A stretch of 64,000 nt of DNA, from NCBI RefSeq assembly GCF_002224125.1, contig NZ_NCSM01000057.1, forward strand, positions 195,906-259,905, written 5' to 3'. Shown piece after piece: positions 27,605 through 36,252 of the stretch. The translations under genes were made by a program, and so were the position numbers. The notes under the pieces are model-generated. The model was not told where the DNA came from and did no database searches. It was given only the letters and a program-made list of their open reading frames with translations. Source of the DNA: Streptomyces sp. NBS 14/10. GTDB lineage: Bacteria; Actinomycetota; Actinomycetes; Streptomycetales; Streptomycetaceae. The stretch's first letter is position 1. Every line of letters begins with the position of its first letter.

Positions 27605-30217
27605 CTACTCGTTCGCGACCTCTTCAATGACCGTCGCGCCGAGCTCGCGCACGATCAGGTCATGGCCGCTGAGCGCGCTCTCGTCGAGGTCCGGGTCGTC
27701 CTCGGCAGGCATGTCGTCCTCGGGCGCGACCGGCGGGGGCTCCGGCTCCCGGTACGCCGACGACTGCGCGGCCGGCCCCGCCGACTCGGCCGCCGCCCCG
27801 GCGGGGGACGACGACGGTCCGGGCGCGGCGGACGCGGCGGCGGACGCCTGGGCCTGCGGCCGGGGGGCGGGCTGCCGCGGCGGGGCCGCCGGGGCGCCAC
27901 CGCCCCCGAAGCCACCCGCTCCACCGCCACCGCCTCCGCCTCCACCGCCGAAGCCGGAGCCGCCGGAACCGCTGAAGCCCCCGGAGCCGCCGGAGCCCCC
28001 GGGTCCACCGGCGCCGCCAATGCCACCGCCTCCCGCACCGCCGGGCCCGCCCTGCTGCCCGGCGCCGCCCGACGGATCGACGATCGCCTCGATCCGCCAC
28101 TGCACGCCGATCGCGTCACTGAGCGCCTGGCGCAGCACGTCCTCGCTGCCACCGCTGACGAAGCTGTCGCGCGCACCGGCGTTGGAGAAGCCGAGCTGGA
28201 GGGTGGTGCCGTCGAAGCCGGTGACGGTCGCGTTCTGACTCAGCAGGATCCAGGTGAAGCGGCGGCGGTTCTTGACCGCTTCCAGAATCTCCGGCCACAT
28301 CTGCCGCACCTGCATGGCGCCCTGCGCCATGCCCGGCGCGGAGGCAGGGGGCGCACCGGCAGAACCGGAGGAAGGCGCGGAAGGACTGGAAGGCCCGGAA
28401 GAGCCCGAAGCACCAGAACCACCAGAAGCCCCGGAAGAACCAGAAGGACCACCCGAAGGCGCCCCACCCTGCCCCGGAGCGGCGGCGGACGGCCAGCTGC
28501 CGGGCTGCCGCCCCGCGCCCTGGGCGCCGGAACCGGGGGCCGCGGCGCTAGGCCAGGCCCCGGGCCGCGAAGCGGCCGAGGCAGGACCATCCGTACCGCC
28601 GCCCTCCGCCTGCCCTCCGACAGGGCCACCAGCGGCAGGACCACCAGTGGCCGCACCGGGCCAGGCACCGGGCCGCTGACCACCGCCGTTCGCCCCCGCG
28701 GGCTGGGCGCCCCCGGGCCAAGCTCCGGCGTCGGCCGGAGCCACACCCGCACCACCGCCGCCACCACCAGCAGAACCACCAGCGGCAGGACCACCACCCG
28801 CCGGACCACCCGCACCGGGCCCCGCCGCGGCCGGACCCCCGCCCTGACCGGACCCAGCCCCGCCCCCGGACCCGGCCCCACCCCGGCCGGTCACCGCCGC
28901 GCGCGCGGCCGCCGGGCCGGAGGGGCCTGCGGCCGGGGCATGGGCGTCGGGCCCCGGTACGTACCCCATGGCGGGCCCTTGGCCCTCCGCCCCACCGGGG
29001 CCTCCGGGCAGACCACCGGCCCCCGCCCCGGGGAAGCCTCCACCCAGACCACCCGCCAGAGCCCCCCGCTCCAGCTTCTCCAGCCGCGCCTGCATCGACC
29101 GCTCGTCCCCGAACGCCGCGGGCAGCAGCACCCGCGCACAGATCAGCTCCAGCTGCAGCCGCGGCGAGGTGGCACCGCGCATCTCGGTCAGGCCCTCGTT
29201 GACCAGGTCGGCGGCGCGGCTGAGCTCGGCGGCGCCGAAGACGGACGCCTGGGCCTGCATCCGCTCGACGACATCAACCGGGGCGTCGATGAGCCCCTTC
29301 TCCGCCGCGTCCGGCACAGCGGCGAGAATCACCAGGTCACGCAGGCGCTCCAGCAGATCGGCGACAAAGCGCCGGGGGTCGTTGCCCCCCTCGATCACAC
29401 GGTTGACGACCTCGAACGCGGCCGCGCCATCGCTCGCCGCGAAGGCGTCCACGATCGCGTCGAGCAGCGAGCCGTCCGTATAGCCGAGCAGCGACGTCGC
29501 CATGGCATACGTCACACCAGCGTCGCCCGCACCCGCGAGCAGCTGGTCCATGACCGACATGGAATCCCGGACCGACCCCGCCCCGGACCGCACCACCAGC
29601 GGCAGCACCCCGTCCTCGACCGGGATCGCCTCTCGCCCGCAGACCTCCGCCAGATAGTCGCGCAGCGTCCCGGGAGGCACCAGCCGGAAGGGGTAGTGGT
29701 GCGTACGCGACCGGATGGTGCCGATGACCTTCTCGGGCTCCGTGGTCGCGAAGATGAACTTCAAATGCTCCGGAGGCTCCTCGACCACCTTCAGCAGGGC
29801 GTTGAACCCCGCCGAGGTGACCATGTGCGCCTCGTCGATGATGTAGATCTTGTACCGACTCGACGCCGGCCCGAAGAACGCCTTCTCCCGCAGCTCACGC
29901 GCGTCGTCCACGCCTCCGTGAGACGCGGCGTCGATCTCGATGACATCGATCGAGCCCGGCCCGTTCCGCGCGAGGTCCTGGCAGGACTGACACTCCCCGC
30001 ACGGCGCAGGGGTCGGCCCCTTCTCACAGTTCAGACAGCGGGCCAGGATGCGCGCGCTGGTCGTCTTGCCACAGCCGCGCGGACCGCTGAAGAGGTACGC
30101 GTGATTGACCCGGTTGTTACGCAGCGCCTGCTGCAGCGGGCCGGTGACATGCTCCTGGCCGATGACCTCGGCGAAGGTCTCGGGGCGGTAGCGGCGGTAC
30201 AGCGCGAGGGACGACAC
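27605..30217 (-). CDS. dnaX: DNA polymerase III subunit gamma/tau
   Basis: The clamp-loader subunit of about 870 residues begins at GTG 30217 ((V)SSLALYRRYRPETFAEVIGQ); an ATG at 30247 would add ten residues. It has Walker A GPRGCGKTT (45-53), a zinc site (C64, C73, C76, C79), IIDEAHM and the SRT sensor. After the ATPase (about 380 residues) comes a very long Gly/Pro/Ala/Ser-rich insertion, then a conserved tau-type domain (MWPEILEAVKNRRRFTWILL), a second Gly-rich stretch and an acidic tail. The ATPase part is standard; the linkers are unusually long. Confidence 0.95.
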   Translation of the reverse strand: MSSLALYRRYRPETFAEVIGQEHVTGPLQQALRNNRVNHAYLFSGPRGCGKTTSARILARCLNCEKGPTPAPCGECQSCQDLARNGPGSIDVIEIDAASHGGVDDARELREKAFFGPASSRYKIYIIDEAHMVTSAGFNALLKVVEEPPEHLKFIFATTEPEKVIGTIRSRTHHYPFRLVPPGTLRDYLAEVCGREAIPVEDGVLPLVVRSGAGSVRDSMSVMDQLLAGAGDAGVTYAMATSLLGYTDGSLLDAIVDAFAASDGAAAFEVVNRVIEGGNDPRRFVADLLERLRDLVILAAVPDAAEKGLIDAPVDVVERMQAQASVFGAAELSRAADLVNEGLTEMRGATSPRLQLELICARVLLPAAFGDERSMQARLEKLERGALAGGLGGGFPGAGAGGLPGGPGGAEGQGPAMGYVPGPDAHAPAAGPSGPAAARAAVTGRGGAGSGGGAGSGQGGGPAAAGPGAGGPAGGGPAAGGSAGGGGGGAGVAPADAGAWPGGAQPAGANGGGQRPGAWPGAATGGPAAGGPVGGQAEGGGTDGPASAASRPGAWPSAAAPGSGAQGAGRQPGSWPSAAAPGQGGAPSGGPSGSSGASGGSGASGSSGPSSPSAPSSGSAGAPPASAPGMAQGAMQVRQMWPEILEAVKNRRRFTWILLSQNATVTGFDGTTLQLGFSNAGARDSFVSGGSEDVLRQALSDAIGVQWRIEAIVDPSGGAGQQGGPGGAGGGGIGGAGGPGGSGGSGGFSGSGGSGFGGGGGGGGGGAGGFGGGGAPAAPPRQPAPRPQAQASAAASAAPGPSSSPAGAAAESAGPAAQSSAYREPEPPPVAPEDDMPAEDDPDLDESALSGHDLIVRELGATVIEEVANE

Positions 30218-30294
30218 GCTTACGACGATATCGGTGCCCACCGACATCCGAAGCCGCCCCGCACCCCCTCACCCCCGCCCTCCCCACAACGCAA

Positions 30295-30390
30295 GGGCCC
30301 CCCACGTACCCGCCAGAGCCCACTTACCCTTGCTGCCTTCCGGCCCTGGGGGAGTTCGGTGAGATAGCGCCACGTGAGGGGCTGGCCCCC
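30295..30390 (-). ncRNA. ffs: Signal recognition particle RNA, small bacterial type
   Basis: On the minus strand, the conserved SRP core reads CCCCAGGGCCGGAAGGCAGC, the GGAAG tetraloop region bound by Ffh. The flanking arms (GGGCCAGCCCCTCACGTGG and TACGTGGGGGGCCC) pair to close a 4.5S-like hairpin of about 96 nt. The position upstream of dnaX and beside a tRNA-Ser is common in Streptomyces. The exact ends are estimates. Confidence 0.88.
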
Positions 30391-30459
30391 ACCCTAGCGG
30401 ATGGAGGCCGCTGGGAACGAGTTCGCATCCACTGCTCCTGGTCTTGTATTGTTCCCTGC

Positions 30460-30544
30460 GGAGGATTCGCCTAGAGGCCTAGGGCGCACGCTTGGAAAGC
30501 GTGTTGGGGGCAACCCCTCACGAGTTCGAATCTCGTATCCTCCG
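30460..30544 (+). tRNA. tRNA-Ser (anticodon GGA)
   Basis: The gene has acceptor GGAGGAT with ATCCTCC, anticodon stem CACGC/GCGTG around TTGGAAA (anticodon GGA), a long variable arm TTGGGGGCAACCCCTC characteristic of class II Ser tRNAs, and T arm ACGAGTTCGAATCTCGT. Its 3' half is repeated at 39405, so it is the attachment site of the island that follows. Confidence 0.96.
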
Positions 30545-30561
30545 CACCCGCCCAGCAGGGC
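30491..30561 (+). repeat. attL-type direct repeat (tRNA-Ser 3' half)
   Basis: This is the left copy, within the functional tRNA-Ser. It matches 39405-39475 at 70 of 71 positions. Confidence 0.88.
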
Positions 30562-30562
30562 A

Positions 30563-30600
30563 GACGAGGGCCCCGACCGATCATGGTCGGGGCCCTCGTC
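30563..30600 (+). terminator. Hairpin terminator after tRNA-Ser
   Basis: GACGAGGGCCCCGACC pairs perfectly with GGTCGGGGCCCTCGTC around GATCAT. Related hairpins follow the tRNA-Ser relic at 31862 and the right repeat at 39478. Confidence 0.9.
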
Positions 30601-30745
30601 GTTGATCCGTCTCAGTCAGCTCTCGGCGGCTCCCAGAGCGCACCGCCAACCTGTTGTGCTACCTCCCGCAGCATCGGCCCGGTGGCGTGCATGTACCGGG
30701 CCCGCATCCGAGCCTCTCCCCCGGGGCTTCCACCTCATGATCGCG

Positions 30746-30985
30746 TCAATCAGCACCTTTGATTCGGTCGACCAGTGGGCGACCGAGCGTTGGACCCGTC
30801 GCCGCCAGCATGTCGATGGAGTCTTCCACCTGCTCGGCACTGTCCCAGTCTTCCTCGACCAGCGTCTCGAACCACGCATAGAGCCGCGGCGCAGCTGGTG
30901 GGGGTGGCCGGAGCATACGCGCGCGCCTGATCGGTCGGCGCACCCGGCATCGTGGCTGACTGTCGTCGGCTGAGGTTCGTGCCAC
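30746..30985 (-). pseudogene. HigB/RelE-like toxin fragment
   Basis: The middle of this frame (AWFETLVEEDWDSAEQVEDS, then LGRPLVDRIKGAD) matches the phage Gp49/HigB toxin pattern of a Trp near the start, an I/L-x-x-L helix, GPTLGRP and DRIKGS. The frame then stops where the conserved HNMKELRPGS segment should follow; traces of it continue in the same reading phase past the stop. The N-terminus is also replaced by Pro/Arg-rich sequence. No antitoxin gene is adjacent. It looks like a dead toxin gene. Confidence 0.55.
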
Positions 30986-31183
30986 AACCGCGCCAGCTGT
31001 AGCGGTCGGCCACGGTCAGTGAAGGTGACCTACTGTTGAGTTTCCAGCCGCCTCACCAGGTCTCGAAGCCCCAGGTCAGTGGCATGAGTCCCCAACCTCT
31101 CTCTCCCAAAGCTGTTGTTGCCGTCCGGATCTGTGCCGACGGCCACAACCGAACGGGATACACGTAGGCGCATACTGAGGACG

Positions 31184-31405
31184 ATGACAAAGCCTGCTGC
31201 ACCGAAGCGTCATTTGCCTACCAGCCCCTTCAAGGCCCCGGTCACGCTGGCCGCCAAACACTTCGCCGTGGGCGACCAGGTCACACACGACATGTACGGC
31301 CTCGGCCGGGTGATCGGCATCGAGGACGGAACCGCGGCGCTCGTAGATTTCGGCTCGGCGCGAATGCGGATCTTGAGCCCGTACTCCAAGATGACCAAAC
31401 TGTAG
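31184..31405 (+). CDS. Small CarD/KOW-like protein
   Basis: The 73-residue protein starts MTKPAAPKRHLPTSPFKAPV and has a beta-barrel-like core: FAVGDQVTHDMYGLGRVIGI, then AALVDFGSARMRILSPYSKM. The VGDxVxHxxxGxGxV pattern is that of the Tudor-like N-terminus of CarD/CdnL and of small stand-alone proteins common in Streptomyces. By analogy it may touch RNA polymerase or nucleic acid; this is not shown. The ATG at 31184 follows GAGGA. Confidence 0.75.
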   Translation: MTKPAAPKRHLPTSPFKAPVTLAAKHFAVGDQVTHDMYGLGRVIGIEDGTAALVDFGSARMRILSPYSKMTKL

Positions 31406-31735
31406 GACCGCTGTGCCCGGTCATGGCACACCAGGCCCCTTCGGGGACCTGTAACGAAAGAGAGACCTCTCATCGATCCGACGTCGCTGTTCTCCGCTCT
31501 GGAAGGGCAACCCCGCTGTTCCACCGCGGCATCGCCGCCACCGACGACAAACCCCTTCCAAGCCCCGGACTTCGGGGAAGACGAGACCTTCCCGCTCGAG
31601 GATGCGCAGGAGCCCGCCTCGGGCATGCGTGCGGCGTGACCCAAGGCAGCTCAGCTCCACGAAAGACAGTGGCTTCGGCAACTGGCCTCGGGCCGTCCCC
31701 AGTGCCGCGCTGAGGAGTGCGGCCGTCTCAGTTCC

Positions 31736-31774
31736 GTCTCATTCAGCCCCGTTCACCGTCGTTCAGACGAGACC
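31736..31774. repeat. GTCTCATTCA...TTCAGACGAGACC repeat, copy 1
   Basis: The block GTCTCATTCA, about 16 bp, TTCAGACGAGACC recurs at 39293-39321. A shorter version (GTCTCAGTTTCCGTCTCATT) is at 37285. The ends are imperfect inverted repeats of each other. Confidence 0.65.
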
Positions 31775-31831
31775 GTGTGCCGGGCCCTTCCCGTAGGTCG
31801 GCCACCCATGGACCCAGGTGAACGCCCCTGC

Positions 31832-31897
31832 ACGCATCCCCCGCACCCACCACAGTTGGAACGAAGGGCCCGATCGGTTCGCCGGTCGGGCCCTTCG
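31832..31897 (+). repeat. Degenerate tRNA-Ser 3' end plus terminator
   Basis: CGCATCCCCCGCACCCACC aligns with the tRNA-Ser end CGTATCCTCCGCACCCGCC, and it is followed, as in the two good copies, by a GAACGAAGGGCCCGA hairpin (31862-31897). This looks like a third, decayed attachment site inside the island. Confidence 0.6.
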
Positions 31898-32009
31898 CGA
31901 TCTTCCACCTCAGTTCCCGTCTTGGTTTGATCGCGTGCGCGATCACCTCGGGGACTCCGCCAGGCGGGCGCCGCGCCAGCGCCGGACGAGGCACGCCCGG
32001 CTTCCGCGC

Positions 32010-32543
32010 TCATCGCACCTTGTGGATCAGCAGCTCCACCGCTTGCTCCCACCGGAACTTGTCGCGACCGCCGCCCGCCTTCGGCTGGTGCGGCTCGTAG
32101 TCGGCGATCAACACGCCCATCTCCCGTAGCCGCTCCAGGCTCTGCTGGTACGCGGGGTGGGCGGCCTGTGCGGCGTTCAGGTAGGGCAGGGCGGCGGTGG
32201 GGATGCCCAAGCCGTACGCCTCGCACAGGATGCCCAGCGCCAGAGTGTCCGAGATCCCGGCGGCCCACTTGTTGATCGTGTTGAAGGTCGCCGGGGCGAC
32301 GGCGATGGCGTCCGGCGGCGGGAGGGGGCGCGGGTCACCGGGTGAGCGCCAGGCGGAGCGGATCGGATAGCCGGTCTGAGCCTCGACAGCCTGGGGGTCG
32401 ATGAAGCCCAGGCCCTGCGGGGTGGCGATGACACCGGCGTCCCAGTCCCGCTCCTGCGCCGCGGTGATCAGCTTGCCGACGTCACCGGCGATCCCGGCCG
32501 CGCAGACGACGACGTAGAGGAACGGCTTGCTCCGCTCGCTCAT
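32010..32543 (-). CDS. Flavoprotein (HFCD family)
   Basis: The 177-residue protein starts MSERSKPFLYVVVCAAGIAG and has PPDAIAVAPATFNTINKWAAGISDTLALG (in part), the substrate-clamp and FMN-binding pattern of the phosphopantothenoylcysteine decarboxylase/EpiD-type flavoproteins. Such enzymes oxidatively decarboxylate cysteinyl thiols; stand-alone versions beside regulators are frequent in Streptomyces and uncharacterised. Its start overlaps the stop of the XRE gene upstream (ATGA). Confidence 0.85.
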   Translation of the reverse strand: MSERSKPFLYVVVCAAGIAGDVGKLITAAQERDWDAGVIATPQGLGFIDPQAVEAQTGYPIRSAWRSPGDPRPLPPPDAIAVAPATFNTINKWAAGISDTLALGILCEAYGLGIPTAALPYLNAAQAAHPAYQQSLERLREMGVLIADYEPHQPKAGGGRDKFRWEQAVELLIHKVR

Positions 32544-33823
32544 GCGGGCACTCCCAGTCGTCGGCTGAAGTGATGCAGCTCGGGCACGGCTCGACGGCGG
32601 TCACGGGCGGCCATGTCAGCCACCAGCTCACGTACTGCCGGCCGTCGGATGTCCTGGGCCGCGCACCTTTCAGCGACTCGGAGCGCACGGTAACCGTCGG
32701 CGAGCCTGCCCTGCTGACTGTACGCACGGGCGGCTTCGACCCACAGGGCCGCGCGCCGTTCCGGGACGGGGATCGGCCGGCGCATGAGCGGCTGGGCGGT
32801 CTCCAGGGCGATGCCCGCATCGCCGAGGGCAACGGCCGCGCTGACAGCGTGCAACTCGACGTTGGTAGGGCTGAAGTTGGCCCATGCCTCCGGGCGGTCG
32901 AGTGCCACGTAGCGGGCGACGTCCGCCGCCTCCTTGAGAAAGTCCTGCGTGGCCGCGCGATCTCCGGCGTTACTCGCGGCTGTGACGCCGCGCAACAGCA
33001 TCAGCCCCAGGGCTGCGAGATAGTGCGGAGGGCGACGATCGTAGGCACCGGTCAGCTGTTCTGCGGTGTGACGCACGAGCGTCACGGCTTGAGCGGTGTG
33101 CTTGTCCCGGGCGAGAACGTGCGCATGTACTCGAACGCTGGACGCCAGGACGACGGGGTCACCACAGCGCTCCGCCTCTGCCATGGCCCGGCCGACAGCC
33201 ATCCACGCGTGGCCGACGTCGCTGAGCTTGAGCAGCAGGCTCGCTGAGGTCTGGTAGGCCGTGGCCAGCAGGCCGACGACGGTCGAGGGGTGAGAGGAGT
33301 CGGCTGCTGCTCGCCGCAGGTCAGAGATCAGTGGTGGTAGGGCACGTCCCAGCTCGGCGTAGTCGCACGTACAGAACAGTCGGCGTACTGCGGCGACTCG
33401 GTCACCCAACTCCCGGACACTTGCCTTGTCGGCCACGGGCGCGGGTGGCGGCGCAGGCAGCAAGGCGTGGACCAGGTCCTGATGGGCTGCTGGGCTGGGC
33501 GTCGGCGGCGCCGCGAGGGAGGCGATGCTGGCGGCCAGGAAGTTACGACGGTGCATGTCCTCTGTCTCACGGTCTGCGGCATGGGGAGCGGGGGAGGCAG
33601 CCAAGCCAAGTTCGTGAAGCGGAATGTCCAATACCCTGGCCACATCCCGTAACACGCGAACATCTTCCGTGCCACGCCCGTTCTCCAACCGGCTGACCTT
33701 CGCCTGGTGATAGCCCAGCGCTGCGGCAACCTGTGATTGCGAGCGCTTCTGCAGTAGCCGAGCTTCGCGAATGACTCGACCGAGTCGTCTCGCCTGGTCC
33801 TGGCCTTCGGCCATCTCCCCCAC
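32540..33823 (-). CDS. XRE family regulator with TPR-like C-terminus
   Basis: The protein of about 427 residues has an N-terminal helix-turn-helix (LLQKRSQSQVAAALGYHQAKVSRLENGRG, in part) followed by a linker with a MHRRNFLAAS element and about 300 residues of helical repeats of TPR type (QTSASLLLKLSDVGHAWMAV, RAYSQQGRLADGYRALRVAE). GTG 33823 lies four bases after AGGAGGGG; ATG 33814 is also possible. Coupled to the flavoprotein gene, it probably regulates this pair and the divergent gene at 33990. Confidence 0.85.
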   Translation of the reverse strand: MGEMAEGQDQARRLGRVIREARLLQKRSQSQVAAALGYHQAKVSRLENGRGTEDVRVLRDVARVLDIPLHELGLAASPAPHAADRETEDMHRRNFLAASIASLAAPPTPSPAAHQDLVHALLPAPPPAPVADKASVRELGDRVAAVRRLFCTCDYAELGRALPPLISDLRRAAADSSHPSTVVGLLATAYQTSASLLLKLSDVGHAWMAVGRAMAEAERCGDPVVLASSVRVHAHVLARDKHTAQAVTLVRHTAEQLTGAYDRRPPHYLAALGLMLLRGVTAASNAGDRAATQDFLKEAADVARYVALDRPEAWANFSPTNVELHAVSAAVALGDAGIALETAQPLMRRPIPVPERRAALWVEAARAYSQQGRLADGYRALRVAERCAAQDIRRPAVRELVADMAARDRRRAVPELHHFSRRLGVPA

Positions 33824-33989
33824 GGCCCCTCCTGTCACCACCGATACTGCCCCTTAAACCGAGCGTAGGTCAGCCGAGATGCGCCGTAATGCGACTTCTG
33901 CATAACTCATGCGCCAGCAGCACCGGCAGGGACCGCTGGGCATCGATGAGCAGTTCTCTGGAACGGCCCCACTCGTTCCGGAGGCACAC

Positions 33990-34454
33990 ATGGAAACGCA
34001 CCAACTCAGCTTCACCCTCCCCGGCACACCCCATGCCGTCGCAGACGCCCGGCACCGCGTACTCGCGGCACTATGTCGATGGGGGCTACAGCCCGGAAGC
34101 GAGGTCCTCGACTCGATCGAATTGGCATCCAGCGAGCTGGTCACCAACGCCGTGAAGCACGCCGGCTCCAAACACGTCTCGGTGGACATCCGACTCTGCG
34201 GCGCCCTCGTACGAATCGGTGTATGCGACGCCAGCCATCAACTCCCACGGCTGAGACTGCCTGGTGCGGTTGATGAGAGTGGTCGAGGTCTGCTCATCGT
34301 GGCCACCCTGGCCGCCCGGTACGACGTGGAGCTGACACCCACCGGCAAGCGGTGCTGGGCTGAATTCGAAGTGCCTTCGGAAACCTATGCCGACGCGAGA
34401 GCAGCTTCTGCTGCTCCTGCACTCCCTTTGAGCAGCCGACACGTTCCGTTCTGA
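33990..34454 (+). CDS. ATP-binding protein, RsbW/SpoIIAB-type kinase fold
   Basis: The 154-residue protein has the HATPase_c motifs of small anti-sigma kinases: SIELASSELVTNAVKHAGSK (N box) and DESGRGLLIVATLA (G box). Streptomyces has many of these; some phosphorylate anti-anti-sigma factors. ATG 33990 follows GGAGG. It is divergent from the XRE gene with a 166-bp gap, so it may share its control. Confidence 0.85.
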   Translation: METHQLSFTLPGTPHAVADARHRVLAALCRWGLQPGSEVLDSIELASSELVTNAVKHAGSKHVSVDIRLCGALVRIGVCDASHQLPRLRLPGAVDESGRGLLIVATLAARYDVELTPTGKRCWAEFEVPSETYADARAASAAPALPLSSRHVPF

Positions 34455-34623
34455 TCCACCTCCGTCTCCGAAACCAGAAACTCGCCACGAAACGCCGAGT
34501 TCCCCAACAGAGACCTACGCACCGCCCACCGCCGACCGGCACGACGCTGCCTCTGCCGCCCGGGCACCGACGATGAGCAGAGCCACCTCGTCACGACCGA
34601 ACTTCCTCACTGTGAGGCCGTCA

Positions 34624-34923
34624 ATGACGCCAAGAAGCGTGAACAACCGCGACTGGGAGCTTGAACAACTTCACCGCGACGAGATCACCGTGGCCATGAA
34701 CTGGGTCATCCGCACGTGTCAGCAGATCGTCCGCGACCGCAGCCACAAGACGTTCTGGGTCCCGGCCGACACCAGCGAAGGCGCCCCATCACCGGAACAA
34801 CTCATACAGAGAGCCCGCGAAGATGTGCTTGACAAGCTGCAACGGATCATCGACGGCGCCCAGTTCGTCATGCACAACGTCGAGCACGAACGCGCCAAGC
34901 GCAAGCTGTCGAGTCCCAGTTGA
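34624..34923 (+). CDS. Hypothetical protein, helical
   Basis: The 99-residue protein (MTPRSVNNRDWELEQLHRDE...) is charged and mostly helical, with FWVPADTSEGAPSPEQLIQR in the middle and a Lys/Arg-rich end. I do not recognise a family. It follows the RsbW-like gene in the same direction. Confidence 0.55.
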   Translation: MTPRSVNNRDWELEQLHRDEITVAMNWVIRTCQQIVRDRSHKTFWVPADTSEGAPSPEQLIQRAREDVLDKLQRIIDGAQFVMHNVEHERAKRKLSSPS

Positions 34924-35027
34924 AGCGCGACGTTCTGGTCCCAGTTGTTGCTTGACGGTGAGCCTAGACAAAATCGGAAACCTTGTGGGGCTTGTTCGCC
35001 TTCCAGCCCGTTACCGCTGAAGCTGCG

Positions 35028-35052
35028 GTACAGCAGCGAAGTACCCGCAACG
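35028..35052. repeat. GTACAGCAG-type repeat, copy 2
   Basis: GTACAGCAGCGAAGTACCCG resembles the sequence beside tRNA-Pro (11036). Position near a tRNA-Gly relic supports an origin in integrase arm sites. Confidence 0.45.
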
Positions 35053-35283
35053 ACCTACCACGATCAGCAACCGCCACGAGGGGCCCGACGGTGCCCTCCA
35101 CGTCCTCTGTTGACCGATCTTCAGTAGAGCCATGGATCCGAAGGGGCCGTTCGCCATCAGGACCGGCACCACAACCGCACCAGATCGAGCAGTGAGCCAC
35201 GGGGAATCAAGGTTCCGCCACAAGCATCAACTGGGCCACGATTTCTCCCTCACCAGTTCAACGGCCAAATCATCGCAGATTCG

Positions 35284-35357
35284 CAAGCTAAGAGCGCGAG
35301 TTGGATTCTCGTCACCCGCTCCACGAAGAAGGCCCAGGTCAGCGACCCTGGCCCTTT
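35284..35357 (+). repeat. Degenerate 3' half of tRNA-Gly with terminator
   Basis: Positions 35284-35323 read CAAGCTAAGAGCGCGAGTTG then GATTCTCGTCACCCGCTCCA. This matches, with few changes, the anticodon-to-end half of an actinobacterial tRNA-Gly with anticodon CCC. It is followed by a GGCCCAGGTC...GACCCTGGCC hairpin and TTTT. No 5' half precedes it, so it is a relic attachment site. Confidence 0.65.
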
Positions 35358-35655
35358 TGCTGTGCGCGGTGATCACTCGCCGCGTGCCAGACCGTGCCAT
35401 AAGGGTGATCGTCGGGGTCAGCGGTCCGCTGTTCTGGCACGGCCGCAGCTTCCCGGCACGCCTTCCGTACGGTGGCGTCGAGGCTGGGCTGCGACTTCCC
35501 GCTGCCGGCCTTGGTCAAGCTGCCCTCTCGGCCTGTCTGGCACGGAATGGACGGGACACATCAGGGACCGAATCAAGCCAAGGCCCGGCGTAGCCTCCAC
35601 TCTCCGCGTTACCGTCCAGCCCGACAGGCACGGACACGGGGGAGGGCCTGAGTTG

Positions 35656-36252
35656 ATGGACTGGGCGGCGCTGCTCGGCGGCGCGCTGTTCGGCTTCCTG
35701 GGCGGCATGGTAGCTGCCTGGCGTATCGCCAGTGTCGAGGCAGCGAAGGCATGGGCCGGTGATCTCCGCCACCGGTTCAAGGTGAAGCAGGCGGACCGAG
35801 AGAAGACACAGCAGCTCCGGCACGCCCGGCTCGACGACAACCATCAGGCAGAGTTGCAGCGAAGCGAGGATGAGCGGAAGCAGGCCGAGAAGGCCCGCGA
35901 GAACGAGCGCAGGCGCATCAAACGGGCTCACGCTGAACTGAAGAAAGCCCTGCAAACCGCCAACGAGAGTGTCGGGACCTACACAACCGCACTGTTCATC
36001 AACCTACTCAAGGGGGAGGTGCCACCGGAAACCATCCTGGAAGAGATCAACAAGCTGGACAGGCACCGTTTGCTGCTCAAGGAGCTACAGGGCCACCTTG
36101 AGAGACTTTCTGGGCTTGGCATCTCGATCAATCACAGGATCAAGGACTGGCGCGACCCCCTCCGGGAAGACCTGCGTGAGCTGGCGAAGGCCATCACCTC
36201 AAAGACAGAGGAATACGCCAAGTTGCTCTCGCAGCACCAGGGCGGCTCCTGA
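35656..36252 (+). CDS. Membrane-anchored coiled-coil protein
   Basis: The 198-residue protein has an N-terminal membrane segment (MDWAALLGGALFGFLGGMVA) and a long charged coiled coil (about 35-110, rich in Arg/Lys/Glu/Gln), then a helical C-terminus. The ATG at 35656 follows GGAGGG. No family recognised; a scaffold-like role is possible. Confidence 0.65.
   Translation: MDWAALLGGALFGFLGGMVAAWRIASVEAAKAWAGDLRHRFKVKQADREKTQQLRHARLDDNHQAELQRSEDERKQAEKARENERRRIKRAHAELKKALQTANESVGTYTTALFINLLKGEVPPETILEEINKLDRHRLLLKELQGHLERLSGLGISINHRIKDWRDPLREDLRELAKAITSKTEEYAKLLSQHQGGS

Larger units (their letters stand above)
31406..32009. other. Non-coding or degenerate stretch in island
   Basis: I see no complete gene. 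A frame at about 31463-31636 reads IDPTSLFSALEGQPR...FQAPDFGEDETFPLEDAQEP and stops with TGA, which looks protein-like but has no start codon. A GTCTCATTCAG repeat (31736-31774) and a degenerate tRNA-Ser end follow. Confidence 0.45.
34924..35655. other. 732-bp stretch with attachment-site relics, no clear gene
   Basis: No convincing gene is present. It holds a GTACAGCAG-type repeat (35028-35052), a tRNA-Gly relic with terminator (35284-35357) and a small inverted repeat around TGCCAGACCGTGCC / GTTCTGGCACGGC (35389-35445). It looks like the junction of two inserted units. Confidence 0.55.

Noticed and set aside
27662..30367. Open frame of 901 codons on the plus strand opposite dnaX
   Set aside because: Arg/Thr/Gly-rich shadow of the dnaX gene, which has clear motifs on the other strand.
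35284..35323. A functional tRNA-Gly
   Set aside because: The 5' half is absent and the T arm carries a mismatch (GAGTTGGATT), so it is a relic.
35132..35593. A 153-codon plus-strand frame
   Set aside because: It runs through the tRNA-Gly relic and its terminator, so it cannot be a conserved coding region.
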